Shown: positions 16,285 through 25,539 of the stretch, piece after piece
Layout of the letters: the number at the start of each line of letters is the position of its first letter
Numbering within the stretch: the first letter of the stretch is position 1
Assembly (NCBI GenBank): GCA_023436495.1
Contig: JAEZIT010000130.1
Span: forward strand, 1 to 49,419
Source of the DNA: Acidobacteriota bacterium
GTDB lineage: Bacteria > Acidobacteriota > Blastocatellia > Pyrinomonadales > Pyrinomonadaceae
Direction of reading: 5' to 3'
DNA: 49,419 bases
Translations under genes and position numbers: made by a program
Notes under the pieces: generated by a model
Databases searched by the model: none
The model's input: only the letters and a program-made list of their open reading frames with translations
Told to the model about the DNA's origin: nothing

Positions 16285-17085
16285 ATGGACGCATCTGACG
16301 AATGGGTAACCGGGAATGTAGTGCTGCGGATTGGCGGCATACCGCTGGAAATGCAGATGACCGTTCCGGCCGCGCCGGTAAAACCGCAGAGAATGCTGCC
16401 GATCTTTCAGCAGATGACGAACGAATTCGTCGGCATAAGCATCGAGGCAGCCAACGTGGAAGGCAGATCGATCTCATGCAAGGCGGGTTGCGGCGCTTGC
16501 TGCAGGCAGCCGGTGCCGGTCGCGGAGATCGAGATGTACCGGATCGCCGAATTGGTCGATTCGATGCCGGAACCGCGACAGGGCAAAATCAGAAAACGAT
16601 TTGCCGCGGCCGTTGAGCATTTTGAAAATTTGGGTTGGTTCGCGCGAATGCGTGAATGCGGCGAGCTTGCCAAGACCGAACCGCAGGACGTTGTTATGAA
16701 ACAGGTGCAGGCCGCTGTGATGGACTATTTTCATGAGGGTGTTCCCTGTCCGTTTCTCGAAGGTGAATCGTGCTCGATACACGAATCGCGGCCGGTCGCG
16801 TGTCGTGAATATCTTGTGACGTCGCCTGCCGAAAATTGTGCCGAGCCGACTGCGGCTAGTATCGAAAAGCTCGACCTGGCCGTTAAGCCTTCGGTAACGC
16901 TGCGGCACATTGGCACATCGGGGAACTTTGCCGAAACCGGATTGCTGACGTTGATCAGGTCGCTCGAACTAACCGCCCGCTTTCCCGACAAATTTGAGGA
17001 AAAGACAGGCGAAGCGTGGATGGCGGACTTTTTTGAGCGTCTGACAGCGAGCAATGATACGCAGCCCGGCAGCGAATCCGCGTAG
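16285..17085 (+). CDS. YkgJ-family cysteine-cluster protein
   Basis: A 266-residue cytosolic protein. Two cysteine groups define the family: CKAGCGACCR (C65, C69, C72, C73), and CPF followed by CSIHESRPVACREY (C155, C163, C173). YkgJ proteins are thought to bind zinc or an iron-sulfur cluster; the biochemical role is unknown. It starts 2 bases after paralogue 3 and ends 81 bases before tssK, so it belongs to the FHA transcript. A link to T6SS is positional only. The N-terminal 55 residues look like a separate beta-rich segment. Confidence 0.8.
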   Translation: MDASDEWVTGNVVLRIGGIPLEMQMTVPAAPVKPQRMLPIFQQMTNEFVGISIEAANVEGRSISCKAGCGACCRQPVPVAEIEMYRIAELVDSMPEPRQGKIRKRFAAAVEHFENLGWFARMRECGELAKTEPQDVVMKQVQAAVMDYFHEGVPCPFLEGESCSIHESRPVACREYLVTSPAENCAEPTAASIEKLDLAVKPSVTLRHIGTSGNFAETGLLTLIRSLELTARFPDKFEEKTGEAWMADFFERLTASNDTQPGSESA

Positions 17086-17116
17086 AGATTGTCACGGCCT
17101 GCAAATCCGCGTGCTG

Positions 17117-17145
17117 TTTACTAATTTTGCCAGTCGTTTTACTAT
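17117..17145 (+). promoter_or_regulatory. Candidate promoter for the tss operon
   Basis: TTTACT (17117-17122) and TACTAT (17140-17145) are 17 bases apart. Transcription would start about 15 bases before the tssK ATG. The boxes are imperfect, so read-through from the FHA operon is an equal alternative. Confidence 0.4.
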
Positions 17146-17166
17146 TTATCCGTCAAACCCGTCTTT

Positions 17167-18519
17167 ATGAGCAAATACCGTAAGATCGTCTGGAACGAAG
17201 GGATGCTTCTGACCCCGCATCATTTTCAGCAATGGGACAATTATCACGAAGAGCTTCTTGCGTCGCGGATACAGTCCGTAATGCAATACGAATACGGCGT
17301 TTTGGATCTGTCGATAAATAACGAAGCGATCGCGAACGGAAATTTTCAGATCCTGAATTGCCGCGCCGTCCTGCCGGACGGATTGATGATAAACGTGCCG
17401 GATGCTGAGGGTGTGCCCGATATGCGGCCCGTCGGAGATCATTTCAAGGCCGAGGCCGTGAAACTTGGCGTCCACCTTGCGATTCCCGCCAAGAAAATGG
17501 GCGAGGCGAATTTTCAGCCGAACGGCGGCAAGATCAGCAACAACGTGCGGTTCCTGCAGGAAGGCGCTCTCGTTAAGGACGAGACGACCGGTTCTAACGA
17601 ACAGCCGCTAGCGTACGCGAAGAGCAACCTGAGGATAATTTTCGACGACGAGCTACGCGATGGCTTTACCTCGATCAAGATCGCCGAGCTCGAACGCACA
17701 GCGACCGGGCAACTGAAGATATCGGATGAATATATTCCGCCTATTCTGAAGGTTTCGGGATCGGTGTGGCTTGCGAATATGCTGCGGCAGCTCGTCGAGA
17801 TCCTGATAACAAAGAGCGGCAGCCTCGGTGAACAGCGGCGCCAGAGAAACGCTTCGCTTGCAGACTTTACGACCGCGGAGGTAGCAGTCTTTTGGCTATT
17901 GCACACCATCAATTCTTCGGTGCCTATAATGACGCATTTTTTCCGGTCGCCGGTCCTGCATCCGGAAAGGCTTTATCTTGAAATGGCGTCGCTGGCGGGA
18001 AAGCTGATGACGTTTTCGACGGAATACCATCCAAAAGACATCGTCAAATACGACCACGACGATCTTTATTTTACATTCGTCAACCTGTCGGCACAGTTAA
18101 AGGAACTGCTGGAAACAGTGATCCCGAGCCGCTGCGTACCGATCCCGCTCGAAAAGACTCGCGATACGTTATATGTGGGCCGTATCGACGACGAGCGTCT
18201 GCTTAAGGACGCCGGATTCTATCTGGCTGTGCGTTCGCCTATGCCCGAAGCGAAGCTGATCGATGGCGTTCCCCGTATCGTCAAGATCGCCTCGCGGGAC
18301 GTGATCGACTCTGTCATTGGATCTGCCTTGCCGGGTGTCGTGCTGACGCATTCGAACCCGCCGCCGGCCCCGATTCCGGCACGCGTCGGTTTTAAGTATT
18401 TCCAACTCGACACGATCGGGCCGTATTGGAACGGCGTTAAAGGATCAAAGGTCATCGCAGTGTACGTTCCCGACGAAATACCTGATGAAAAATTAGAGAT
18501 GTATGCGGTGAAGCCATAA
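17167..18519 (+). CDS. tssK: Type VI secretion baseplate protein TssK
   Basis: A 450-residue protein matching TssK (ImpJ/VasE). The N-terminus WNEGMLLTPHHFQQWD is the family hallmark, and the shell and neck region (VFWLLHTINSSVPIMTHFF, HPERLYLEMASLAGKLMTF) and the C-terminal head (FKYFQLDTIGPYWNGVKGS) are all present. TssK trimers join the baseplate to the TssL/TssM membrane complex. Length is typical. It is the first core tss gene; no clear ribosome-binding site is visible before the ATG. Confidence 0.95.
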   Translation: MSKYRKIVWNEGMLLTPHHFQQWDNYHEELLASRIQSVMQYEYGVLDLSINNEAIANGNFQILNCRAVLPDGLMINVPDAEGVPDMRPVGDHFKAEAVKLGVHLAIPAKKMGEANFQPNGGKISNNVRFLQEGALVKDETTGSNEQPLAYAKSNLRIIFDDELRDGFTSIKIAELERTATGQLKISDEYIPPILKVSGSVWLANMLRQLVEILITKSGSLGEQRRQRNASLADFTTAEVAVFWLLHTINSSVPIMTHFFRSPVLHPERLYLEMASLAGKLMTFSTEYHPKDIVKYDHDDLYFTFVNLSAQLKELLETVIPSRCVPIPLEKTRDTLYVGRIDDERLLKDAGFYLAVRSPMPEAKLIDGVPRIVKIASRDVIDSVIGSALPGVVLTHSNPPPAPIPARVGFKYFQLDTIGPYWNGVKGSKVIAVYVPDEIPDEKLEMYAVKP

Positions 18520-18569
18520 GCGATCCAAGTGTTTGAACTTCGAACCTTTAAGATTGAATCTTTATTGAA

Positions 18570-19247
18570 ATGAGCGAACGTACAACAAAAAATGATCTCG
18601 TCACCTTCGCCGGGCCAGTATTTGATCTGATCCTAAGATTAAAGGCCGGCATCGTCGCGCCGTCGAATGATCTTCGGCCGAAGATCGCGTCAATGCTGGA
18701 GGATTTTGAGCGGCGGGCGGAACGTTATCGCTTTAACAGCAAAATCATACAAGTATCTAAATTTGCGCTGGCGGCTTTCGTGGACGAAGCCGTGCTGACG
18801 AATAATTTCCCGCTCAAGAACGAATGGGAACGTAATCCGCTGCAGTTGGAATACTTCGGCGAACAACTCGCGGGAAACAAATTCTTTGAAAAACTAGAGG
18901 CAATGTTGAAACAGATCGAGGTAACGCAGGATGCGGTCGAGATCTATTATTTCTGCATGCTGCTCGGTTTTAAGGGGCGATACGCCGTCTACGAGCAGGA
19001 CAAGCTGTTAGCGATCATGCAGGAGACAGCAAACGCCTTGGTAAAAGTAGGAAAGATAAAGCCGGTCGAGCTGTCACCGAATTGGTTTGCGAACGACCAA
19101 CCGAAACCGCCGGAAAAACGCGGCATGCCGACATGGGCAAAATTCGGCGCATTGGGCGGGCTCGGTTTGGCGATGATCGTTTACATCGTTATGTTCGTGA
19201 TGTCTTCGAAATTCCTGCAGGACACTATAGCGGCACTCCAGCAGTAG
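18570..19247 (+). CDS. tssL: Type VI secretion membrane-complex protein TssL (DotU family)
   Basis: A 225-residue protein with the DotU/TssL cytoplasmic hook domain (LVTFAGPVFDLILRLKAG, ALAAFVDEAVLTN, YYFCMLLGFKGRY) and one C-terminal membrane helix (about 190-212). TssL and TssM form the envelope-spanning channel scaffold. The protein ends about 12 residues after the helix, so there is no fused OmpA-like peptidoglycan-binding domain. It lies 50 bases after tssK and 43 before tssM. Confidence 0.93.
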   Translation: MSERTTKNDLVTFAGPVFDLILRLKAGIVAPSNDLRPKIASMLEDFERRAERYRFNSKIIQVSKFALAAFVDEAVLTNNFPLKNEWERNPLQLEYFGEQLAGNKFFEKLEAMLKQIEVTQDAVEIYYFCMLLGFKGRYAVYEQDKLLAIMQETANALVKVGKIKPVELSPNWFANDQPKPPEKRGMPTWAKFGALGGLGLAMIVYIVMFVMSSKFLQDTIAALQQ

Positions 19248-19290
19248 TAGCGATATCTTCGGTTACACCTTTTTATAGTCATTTCGAAAT

Positions 19291-22200
19291 ATGAATTCCT
19301 GGCAGATCAGTCAATTAAAGTATGCATTCGGGATAGGCGGCCTGATGTCGTTCTACGGCGTCGTCGGATTGATCGTTTGGATCCTCGGCGATCAATTCGG
19401 ATATACGGGTTCGCAGCGCGTCGTGGTGATCGCGCTTATCCTGCTGACGCTGCCGTTCACGCTGCTTATAGGATTTGTCGTCGCCCGTCGAGGCAAAAAG
19501 AAGGCTGCATCCGCAGCCGCCGTTCCGCAGACTCAGTCAGAAGCTTCGGTCGGCGGCTCACCAAAACTTTCCGCTCCCACGGGAAATTATGATGACATTT
19601 CGCGCGGCGCAGAAGAGGCCGTACAGTTCTTGAAGAGCTCCAACCTCGGCGATGGCGGAAAAGACGCAGTTTACGGGCTGCCGTGGTATCTCATCGCCGG
19701 CACGCCGCGGGCGGGCAAAAGCTCACTCGTGCTAGGTTCAAATCTGAATTTTCAGACGCTGCCCGGCCAAAGACAGTCGGAGCAGAAGACCGTACGTCCG
19801 ACACCGAATATCGATTGGCGCGTAACAAGCGACGGCGTTTTCGTGGATACGGCCGGCCGCTATCAGACCGAAGGCATCGATGCGGACGAATGGTCGGCAG
19901 TGCTCGAGACGGTCAGGAAATATAGGCCGAACAGGCCGCTCGACGGATTTCTGCTGGTCGCGGACGCGGAGAAGATCTTAAACTCCGACGAACGTGAGAT
20001 CGAAGAAATGGCGAAGGTGCTTCGAGCTCGCCTGGACGAAGCCGTACAGCGATTGAAGGTCCGCTTCCCTGTTTACCTGGTGTTCACGCACGCAGATTCG
20101 ATCGAGGGATTCAGGGATTCGTTCTCGGCGTCAAAGAACGAAGGCAAAACATTGGTTTGGGGTTCGACGATCCCGCTCGAAAAAAGCGAGAACGCACAAG
20201 CTCTGTTCGACGGCGAATTCGAGATTCTGCACACATCGCTGATGAAGCGGCGACTTGCAAGATTGTCCGCGCCGTTCCCACCCGTTAGACAGCTAAGAAT
20301 TTTCAATTTCCCGCTGCATTTCGGGGCCGCTCGAAAGAAATTCGGAACGTTTGTCAATATGCTGTTCCGTCCGAATCCGTTCAGCGAGAATCCCTTCCTG
20401 CGCGGATTTTATTTCACCGCCGCGCCCGCCGGAAAACAGGCGTCGAACTCAAATCCGGCAGCTAACGGATATTTTAGCGAGCGGATGTTCCGCGACGTCG
20501 TTCTGCGGGATAAGGACCTGGTAAGAACGTTTCAGGCACAGCGGCAGCGTCCGCCGATATTCGGATGGGCAATGACGTTTCTGGGGGCGTTGCTCGTCTT
20601 CGCGTTACTTGTTGCATCTGGCGTATCGCTTGCGGCGAACAAGTCCCTGCTTGACGACGCACAGGCACGCGGGCAGAAGGTGATAACCATAGCCGCGGCC
20701 GACGCTGGCAAGAACGTGCTTGAGAAGAAACCGGACGACGTTCGACGGGAGTTGACGGCCGCCGATGAGCTGCGGTCGCTCCTTGTGACGCTCGACGATT
20801 ACGAACGCAACGGCGCGCCGCTGTATATGAGGTTCGGAATGTATTCCGGCAACCGCGTGTATAAACAGCATTTGCTGCCGATCTATATGGGTATGATCGA
20901 GCAGCGGTTCAAGGCTCCGACTATAAGGCGTGTCGAAGCCGAATTGCGGAAATTTGCCGCCGGCCAATCCGTCGCAAACCCGTCCGCTCTCACGGATGCT
21001 GAGGAACAGAACCTCGGGAAAAACTACGACCTGCTGAAAGCGTATCTGATGCTGTCGGGCAAATATAAGGCGAACGCCGAAGCCTCACATATATCGAACA
21101 CGCTGAAGGATTACTGGGTTTCCGAGGCAAAGCTGCCCGGCGACCTGAACCTTACCGCCCAGCAGCAGTTAGAATTCTGGGCAAAGCAGGTTGATCGCGA
21201 CGACGATGCGTACAGATTTCCGCGGATAAGCACCGACGATAAGCTGGTAGCTGATGTGCGCGGCAAATTGCAGGCGTTTCCGGCTGTTTATCGTTACTAC
21301 AAAAGAAAGGTCACCGAAATATCGAAACAGGTTGACGACAGCGTCGGGAAGACGAGCGCCGACGCGATATTGACCCGCAGCGGAGCCGATGCGTCGTTTA
21401 TCGAAGGCACTTACGTCGTACCAAGCGCTTATACGAAGCCTGGTTATGCATTGATGAAGACCGCCATCGCCGAAGCCGACCAGAAGCTTAGCGAAGACGA
21501 CTGGGTAATGGGCGAGAGCGGCAAAGGCGGCGTCGCTCAGGCGACCGACGCAAGTAAGATCGAGGAACGTTATTTCCGCGATTACGCTGACCATTGGCGG
21601 AATTTCGTGAAAGGCATCGAGATCCGGCAGTACAAGAACCGCGAAGAGGCCGCATCAGCGCTGCAGGCGTTCGCGTCTGCAAATTCGCCGATCAAGATCC
21701 TTATGATCGAGATCGTCAAGAATACGAATCTATCGGCGAAGACCGAACCATCGGGATGGTGGGAATGGTTGAAGAGCTTTATCGAATCAAAGACAAGCAC
21801 CGACACGGGCGGCAATACGCCGGTCGAAAAGGAATTTCGGCCGTTGTTCTCATTCGTCGGGACCAAGGAACAGGCGGACAACGCACCGATCGAGAAATAC
21901 CAGAACGAAATTAACAACGTTTATAAAGCGCTTAACGCAATGTCGCCGGACCAGTTCCGTGAAGCGCCGAAGCAGATAGCGGACAACAAGGATTCGATGA
22001 AGCTGCAGCAGCGTGAAGGCAACATCGGAGACATGACAAAAGGATTTGCCGAAACTCCCTCGGGACAGGAGGCCGCATCCCTGTTGCAGAAACCGCTCGG
22101 TCGCCTGCGCGAGTTGTTCGGAGCGGATGCCAAGAGCCAGTTGGCGAAAGCGTGGACGGACCAGATACTGCCGGCCGCCAAAGAGATCGAAAAAGGCTAT

Positions 22201-22893
22201 CCGTTCGAAGAAGGGCAGGCCGAAGCGGACCTGACGAAACTGACCGCCTTCCTGAATCCGACCGACGGCAAGCTGTCTAAGTTCTATGATGAGCGGCTGT
22301 CGAAGTTTTTCGAGGAATCGAACGGGCAGCTAAAGGTAAAAGATACGAGCGAAGTGAAGTTTTCGGATGAATTTGTCGCGTATCTGAATAGTGCGTTTAA
22401 CCTACGGAAGATCCTGTATGGAACAAGCGCGACGCCGAAATTCGAATACGAGTTCAACCTGCGGCCGACCAGCGGCGCGATCATCGAGGTTTCGATCGAC
22501 GGGCAAAAGATCGGGCAGGAAGGCACAGGGTCGTTCAAGGGAACGTTCCCCGGCAGTGGTTCGGAAACGGGCGTCGCCGTAAATCTGGCAGGATCGGGCG
22601 GAGAGGCTCCGGCTTCGGCAAATTCCGAAAATGCGAACGTCAGTAGTTCAGGAAACCCGCAGCAGCCTGCGAACGCGAACCCGTCCGGGTCCGCGTTGAC
22701 ATATCCGGGAACGTGGGGATTATTCAAGTTCGTCGATGCCGGGCGGCCGCAGAAGCAGGCCGGCGGCGAGTATCTGCTGACATACAGCGTCGGCGGACGG
22801 CCGATGACCGCGACGATTCGGCCAAGCGGCGGCGACCTGTTCGATAAGAATGTTTTCAGGCAGATGAAGGCTCCACAGAACTTTATCAAATAA
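19291..22893 (+). CDS. tssM: Type VI secretion membrane-complex protein TssM (IcmF family)
   Basis: A 1200-residue IcmF/TssM protein. Two membrane helices lie at about 12-32 and 45-65, a cytoplasmic GTPase-like domain follows with Walker A GTPRAGKS (137-144) and VDTAGRY, and a third helix lies at about 430-455. The large periplasmic region ends in a beta domain (EYEFNLRPTSGAIIEVSIDG to FRQMKAPQNF). Between them is an Ala/Asn/Ser-rich linker near residues 1095-1140. In known systems TssM spans the envelope and meets TssJ at the outer membrane; no TssJ is visible here. Confidence 0.95.
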   Translation: MNSWQISQLKYAFGIGGLMSFYGVVGLIVWILGDQFGYTGSQRVVVIALILLTLPFTLLIGFVVARRGKKKAASAAAVPQTQSEASVGGSPKLSAPTGNYDDISRGAEEAVQFLKSSNLGDGGKDAVYGLPWYLIAGTPRAGKSSLVLGSNLNFQTLPGQRQSEQKTVRPTPNIDWRVTSDGVFVDTAGRYQTEGIDADEWSAVLETVRKYRPNRPLDGFLLVADAEKILNSDEREIEEMAKVLRARLDEAVQRLKVRFPVYLVFTHADSIEGFRDSFSASKNEGKTLVWGSTIPLEKSENAQALFDGEFEILHTSLMKRRLARLSAPFPPVRQLRIFNFPLHFGAARKKFGTFVNMLFRPNPFSENPFLRGFYFTAAPAGKQASNSNPAANGYFSERMFRDVVLRDKDLVRTFQAQRQRPPIFGWAMTFLGALLVFALLVASGVSLAANKSLLDDAQARGQKVITIAAADAGKNVLEKKPDDVRRELTAADELRSLLVTLDDYERNGAPLYMRFGMYSGNRVYKQHLLPIYMGMIEQRFKAPTIRRVEAELRKFAAGQSVANPSALTDAEEQNLGKNYDLLKAYLMLSGKYKANAEASHISNTLKDYWVSEAKLPGDLNLTAQQQLEFWAKQVDRDDDAYRFPRISTDDKLVADVRGKLQAFPAVYRYYKRKVTEISKQVDDSVGKTSADAILTRSGADASFIEGTYVVPSAYTKPGYALMKTAIAEADQKLSEDDWVMGESGKGGVAQATDASKIEERYFRDYADHWRNFVKGIEIRQYKNREEAASALQAFASANSPIKILMIEIVKNTNLSAKTEPSGWWEWLKSFIESKTSTDTGGNTPVEKEFRPLFSFVGTKEQADNAPIEKYQNEINNVYKALNAMSPDQFREAPKQIADNKDSMKLQQREGNIGDMTKGFAETPSGQEAASLLQKPLGRLRELFGADAKSQLAKAWTDQILPAAKEIEKGYPFEEGQAEADLTKLTAFLNPTDGKLSKFYDERLSKFFEESNGQLKVKDTSEVKFSDEFVAYLNSAFNLRKILYGTSATPKFEYEFNLRPTSGAIIEVSIDGQKIGQEGTGSFKGTFPGSGSETGVAVNLAGSGGEAPASANSENANVSSSGNPQQPANANPSGSALTYPGTWGLFKFVDAGRPQKQAGGEYLLTYSVGGRPMTATIRPSGGDLFDKNVFRQMKAPQNFIK

Positions 22894-22898
22894 CGATT

Positions 22899-23705
22899 AT
22901 GAACGACGCAAAGCTGCAGCTAGATGCAGGAGATCTGACAAACGCCGTTGAATCGGCGATCAACCTTGTGAAGACGAACCCGACGGATGCGTCGGCGAGG
23001 ACCTTCCTGTTCGAACTGTCATGCTTTTCGGGCCACTGGGACCGCGCCGAAAAACAGCTTGACGTGATAGGTCATCAGGACGCTGACGCAATGATGGGCT
23101 CCCTGATCTACAGGCAGAATTTTAAGGCCGAACGCGATCGCATGCGTTACTTTTCGGATGGATTGAAACCGGGCGTGCTGACCGATCCGCCGAAGTATGT
23201 CGAGGATATGCTGACGGCGAACAATCGTCTCCGCGAAGGAAACATCTTCGAGGCCCGCAGCATCCTCGATCAGGTCGAAGAGGACCGGCCGGCATTTGTG
23301 TGCAGTGTCAACGGCGAGGATTTCAGCGATATTCGCGATTACAACGACCTTACCATGTGCGTTTTCGAGGTCATTTTTAAAGACAATTATATTTGGCTGC
23401 CGTTCGAACAGGTCGAAAAGATCGAGTTCTTCAAGCCGAAAACGCTGCGCGACCTTTATTGGATACAGGCACAGGTCGACCTTGTGACCGGAACGAGCGG
23501 CGAGATGTTCTTCCCCGCCCTCTATGCCGGGTCGTGGAAAAGCGGAAATGACCAGGTCCGGCTTGGCCGAATGACCGACTGGCTCGATGCCGGTGAGGAC
23601 GTTTATGTCGGTGAAGGAACCAAAATGTTCTGGATGGACGGCCGCGACCGGTCTATCCTGGATATCCAGACCATCGAATTCAAACACGACGGATCCGACG
23701 AATAA
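22899..23705 (+). CDS. tagJ: Type VI secretion accessory protein TagJ (ImpE family)
   Basis: A 268-residue ImpE/TagJ protein. The N-terminal helical repeats (LDAGDLTNAVESAINLVKTN, FLFELSCFSGHWDRAEKQL) and the C-terminal domain (DYNDLTMCVFEVIFKDNYIW, QVEKIEFFKPKTLRDLYW, EMFFPALYAGS) match the family. In Pseudomonas TagJ binds the N-terminal helix of the sheath protein TssB and is thought to assist sheath turnover together with ClpV. It starts 5 bases after tssM and lies one gene before tssA and two before tssB, consistent with that role. Confidence 0.88.
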   Translation: MNDAKLQLDAGDLTNAVESAINLVKTNPTDASARTFLFELSCFSGHWDRAEKQLDVIGHQDADAMMGSLIYRQNFKAERDRMRYFSDGLKPGVLTDPPKYVEDMLTANNRLREGNIFEARSILDQVEEDRPAFVCSVNGEDFSDIRDYNDLTMCVFEVIFKDNYIWLPFEQVEKIEFFKPKTLRDLYWIQAQVDLVTGTSGEMFFPALYAGSWKSGNDQVRLGRMTDWLDAGEDVYVGEGTKMFWMDGRDRSILDIQTIEFKHDGSDE

Positions 23706-23811
23706 ATTTTTTAATGCTTTATTGGCGAAATTGGCATAGAATAGGGGTTTCATCCGGATACATAGTTAATTTCACCTTTATTTCCATCCAGACCTAGGAG
23801 CTTTTTTTCCG

Positions 23812-24957
23812 ATGAGCGAAGAGCTGCAAAAACCGCCGGTGATCGATCTTGACACATTGCTTCAACCCATTTCGGGCGAAGATCCGTCGGGCGAAAATCT
23901 TCGGTATTCAGGGCTTTACGACCAAATAACCGAAGCCCGACGCGCCGACGACAATTTAAACCAGGGCGATTGGCAGACCGAATTGAAGGTTGCCGATTAT
24001 CGTAAAGTGATCCACCTCGCCGTGCCAGCGCTTGCAACCCAATCAAAGGACCTACAAGTTGCTGCGTGGCTTTCGGAGTCGCTCGTTAAGGAACATGGTT
24101 TTGCGGGACTTCGCGACAGCTTGAAGCTTCTTAGCGGCTTGCAGGAAAATTTCTGGGACACCCTGCACCCGGAGATCGACGAAGGCGACATGGAAGGCCG
24201 GGCCAACGCCGTTGCGTGGATGGACACGCAGGCGTCTTACGCCGTGCTTGGCGTGCCTATCACGGGCGGCGGATACAGCTACATCAATTGGGAAGATTCC
24301 AAGGTCTTTGATTTCCCCGAAAATATCGAAATGCTTGATTCGGCCGAACAGGTTCGAATCAACGAGCTGAAATCGCAGGCCGAGGCAGAACGCCGAACGA
24401 CGGGCGACATGTGGCGAAAGGCAATCGCGGCAACGAGCCGCCGTGATTGTGAAGAGACGAACTTCGTCATCGAGGAATGCTGGGCGGCGATCCGCGACCT
24501 CGACCGCGTTATCGAAGAAAGATTTGACCGCAATCAAATGCCGGGGCTCTCGAACCTGAAAAAGAACCTTGAAAAGGTTCATATGCAGGTCTCGAAGATA
24601 CTCGAGGAAAAGCGGCTCGAGGAGCCGGACGAGACTGATGCGGAAGAAGCAGTTGGCGTGGACGCCGAAGGTGCACAGACAGTCGCAACAGGCGGGGTCG
24701 CAACGCCTGCCGGAGCTATTCAAAACCGCAAGGACGCACTTAAACGCCTTGGCGACATTGCGGATTTCTTTGCGAAGACCGAACCGCACAGCCCTGTCTC
24801 TTACCTTGTAAGCCGCGCCGTGAAATGGGGCAATATGCCGCTCGAATCATGGCTGCAGGACGTGATAAAGGACGAAACGGTCCTGTTCCAGCTTCGCCAG
24901 ACGCTCGGGTTCAATACCGGATCGTCGGAGAATTCAGGCAATTCGGAATTTCAATAA
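23812..24957 (+). CDS. tssA: Type VI secretion protein TssA
   Basis: A 381-residue protein with the N-terminal ImpA domain (LLQPISGEDPSGENLRYS, DWQTELKVADYRKVIHLA, LQENFWDTLHPEIDEGD), a middle coiled segment, an acidic Ala/Glu/Val-rich linker (about 275-305) and a short C-terminal helical domain (HSPVSYLVSRAVKWGNMPL). TssA caps or primes sheath and tube growth at the baseplate. AGGAG lies 12 bases upstream. A 106-base gap to tagJ has no convincing promoter. Confidence 0.92.
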   Translation: MSEELQKPPVIDLDTLLQPISGEDPSGENLRYSGLYDQITEARRADDNLNQGDWQTELKVADYRKVIHLAVPALATQSKDLQVAAWLSESLVKEHGFAGLRDSLKLLSGLQENFWDTLHPEIDEGDMEGRANAVAWMDTQASYAVLGVPITGGGYSYINWEDSKVFDFPENIEMLDSAEQVRINELKSQAEAERRTTGDMWRKAIAATSRRDCEETNFVIEECWAAIRDLDRVIEERFDRNQMPGLSNLKKNLEKVHMQVSKILEEKRLEEPDETDAEEAVGVDAEGAQTVATGGVATPAGAIQNRKDALKRLGDIADFFAKTEPHSPVSYLVSRAVKWGNMPLESWLQDVIKDETVLFQLRQTLGFNTGSSENSGNSEFQ

Positions 24958-25026
24958 GTTTATTAGTAAAACCCAGATCGGATAAAACGAAGATCGCATT
25001 CTTAAACGCGAAAGGAGATAAGCAAA

Positions 25027-25533
25027 ATGCCTAAGAAAGAGAGTTTACAGCACAAGATCGACCGCGTGCGGCCGCCGCGCGTTCAGATCACTTATGATGT
25101 TGAGGTCGGCGGGGCGATCGAATTGAAGGAACTGCCGTTCGTTATCGGCGTCATGGGCGATTTCGTCGGAAAACCCGAAGAACCGCTGCCGGCGCTTAAG
25201 AACCGGAAGTTCGTCGAGGTGGACCCCGACAACTTCAACCAGGTCCTTGCCGGAATGAAGCCGCGGCTTGCCTACAGCGTTGACAACAAATTGCAGGACG
25301 ACGGCAGCAAACTCGGCGTCGAACTCAAATTCAACAACATCGAGGATTTCGAACCGGACAATATCGTCCGGCAGGTCGATCCGCTTCGTAAACTGGTCGA
25401 AGCACGGCAGAAACTTGCTGACCTCCGATCGAAAATGGACGGCAATGAGAAGTTGGAGAACTTGCTTGAAGATGTGATCTCCAATGCCGACAAGCAGAAA
25501 GAACTCAGCGATGCATTAGCGAAGGAGGAATAA
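25027..25533 (+). CDS. tssB: Type VI secretion contractile sheath small subunit TssB
   Basis: A 168-residue VipA/TssB protein. Characteristic segments are RVQITYDVEVGGAIELKELP near the N-terminus, FVIGVMGDFVG, FVEVDPDNFNQVL, and a C-terminal leucine/aspartate-rich helix. TssB pairs with TssC to build the contractile sheath, and its first helix is the usual ClpV and TagJ contact. AAAGGAG nine bases before the ATG is a strong ribosome-binding site. tssC starts 6 bases after the stop. Confidence 0.95.
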   Translation: MPKKESLQHKIDRVRPPRVQITYDVEVGGAIELKELPFVIGVMGDFVGKPEEPLPALKNRKFVEVDPDNFNQVLAGMKPRLAYSVDNKLQDDGSKLGVELKFNNIEDFEPDNIVRQVDPLRKLVEARQKLADLRSKMDGNEKLENLLEDVISNADKQKELSDALAKEE

Positions 25534-25539
25534 GAGACA

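Noticed and set aside
23725..23750. A sigma54 promoter (TTGGCGAAATTGGCAT) before tssA
   Set aside because: The spacing between the GG and GC elements does not fit the -24/-12 consensus.
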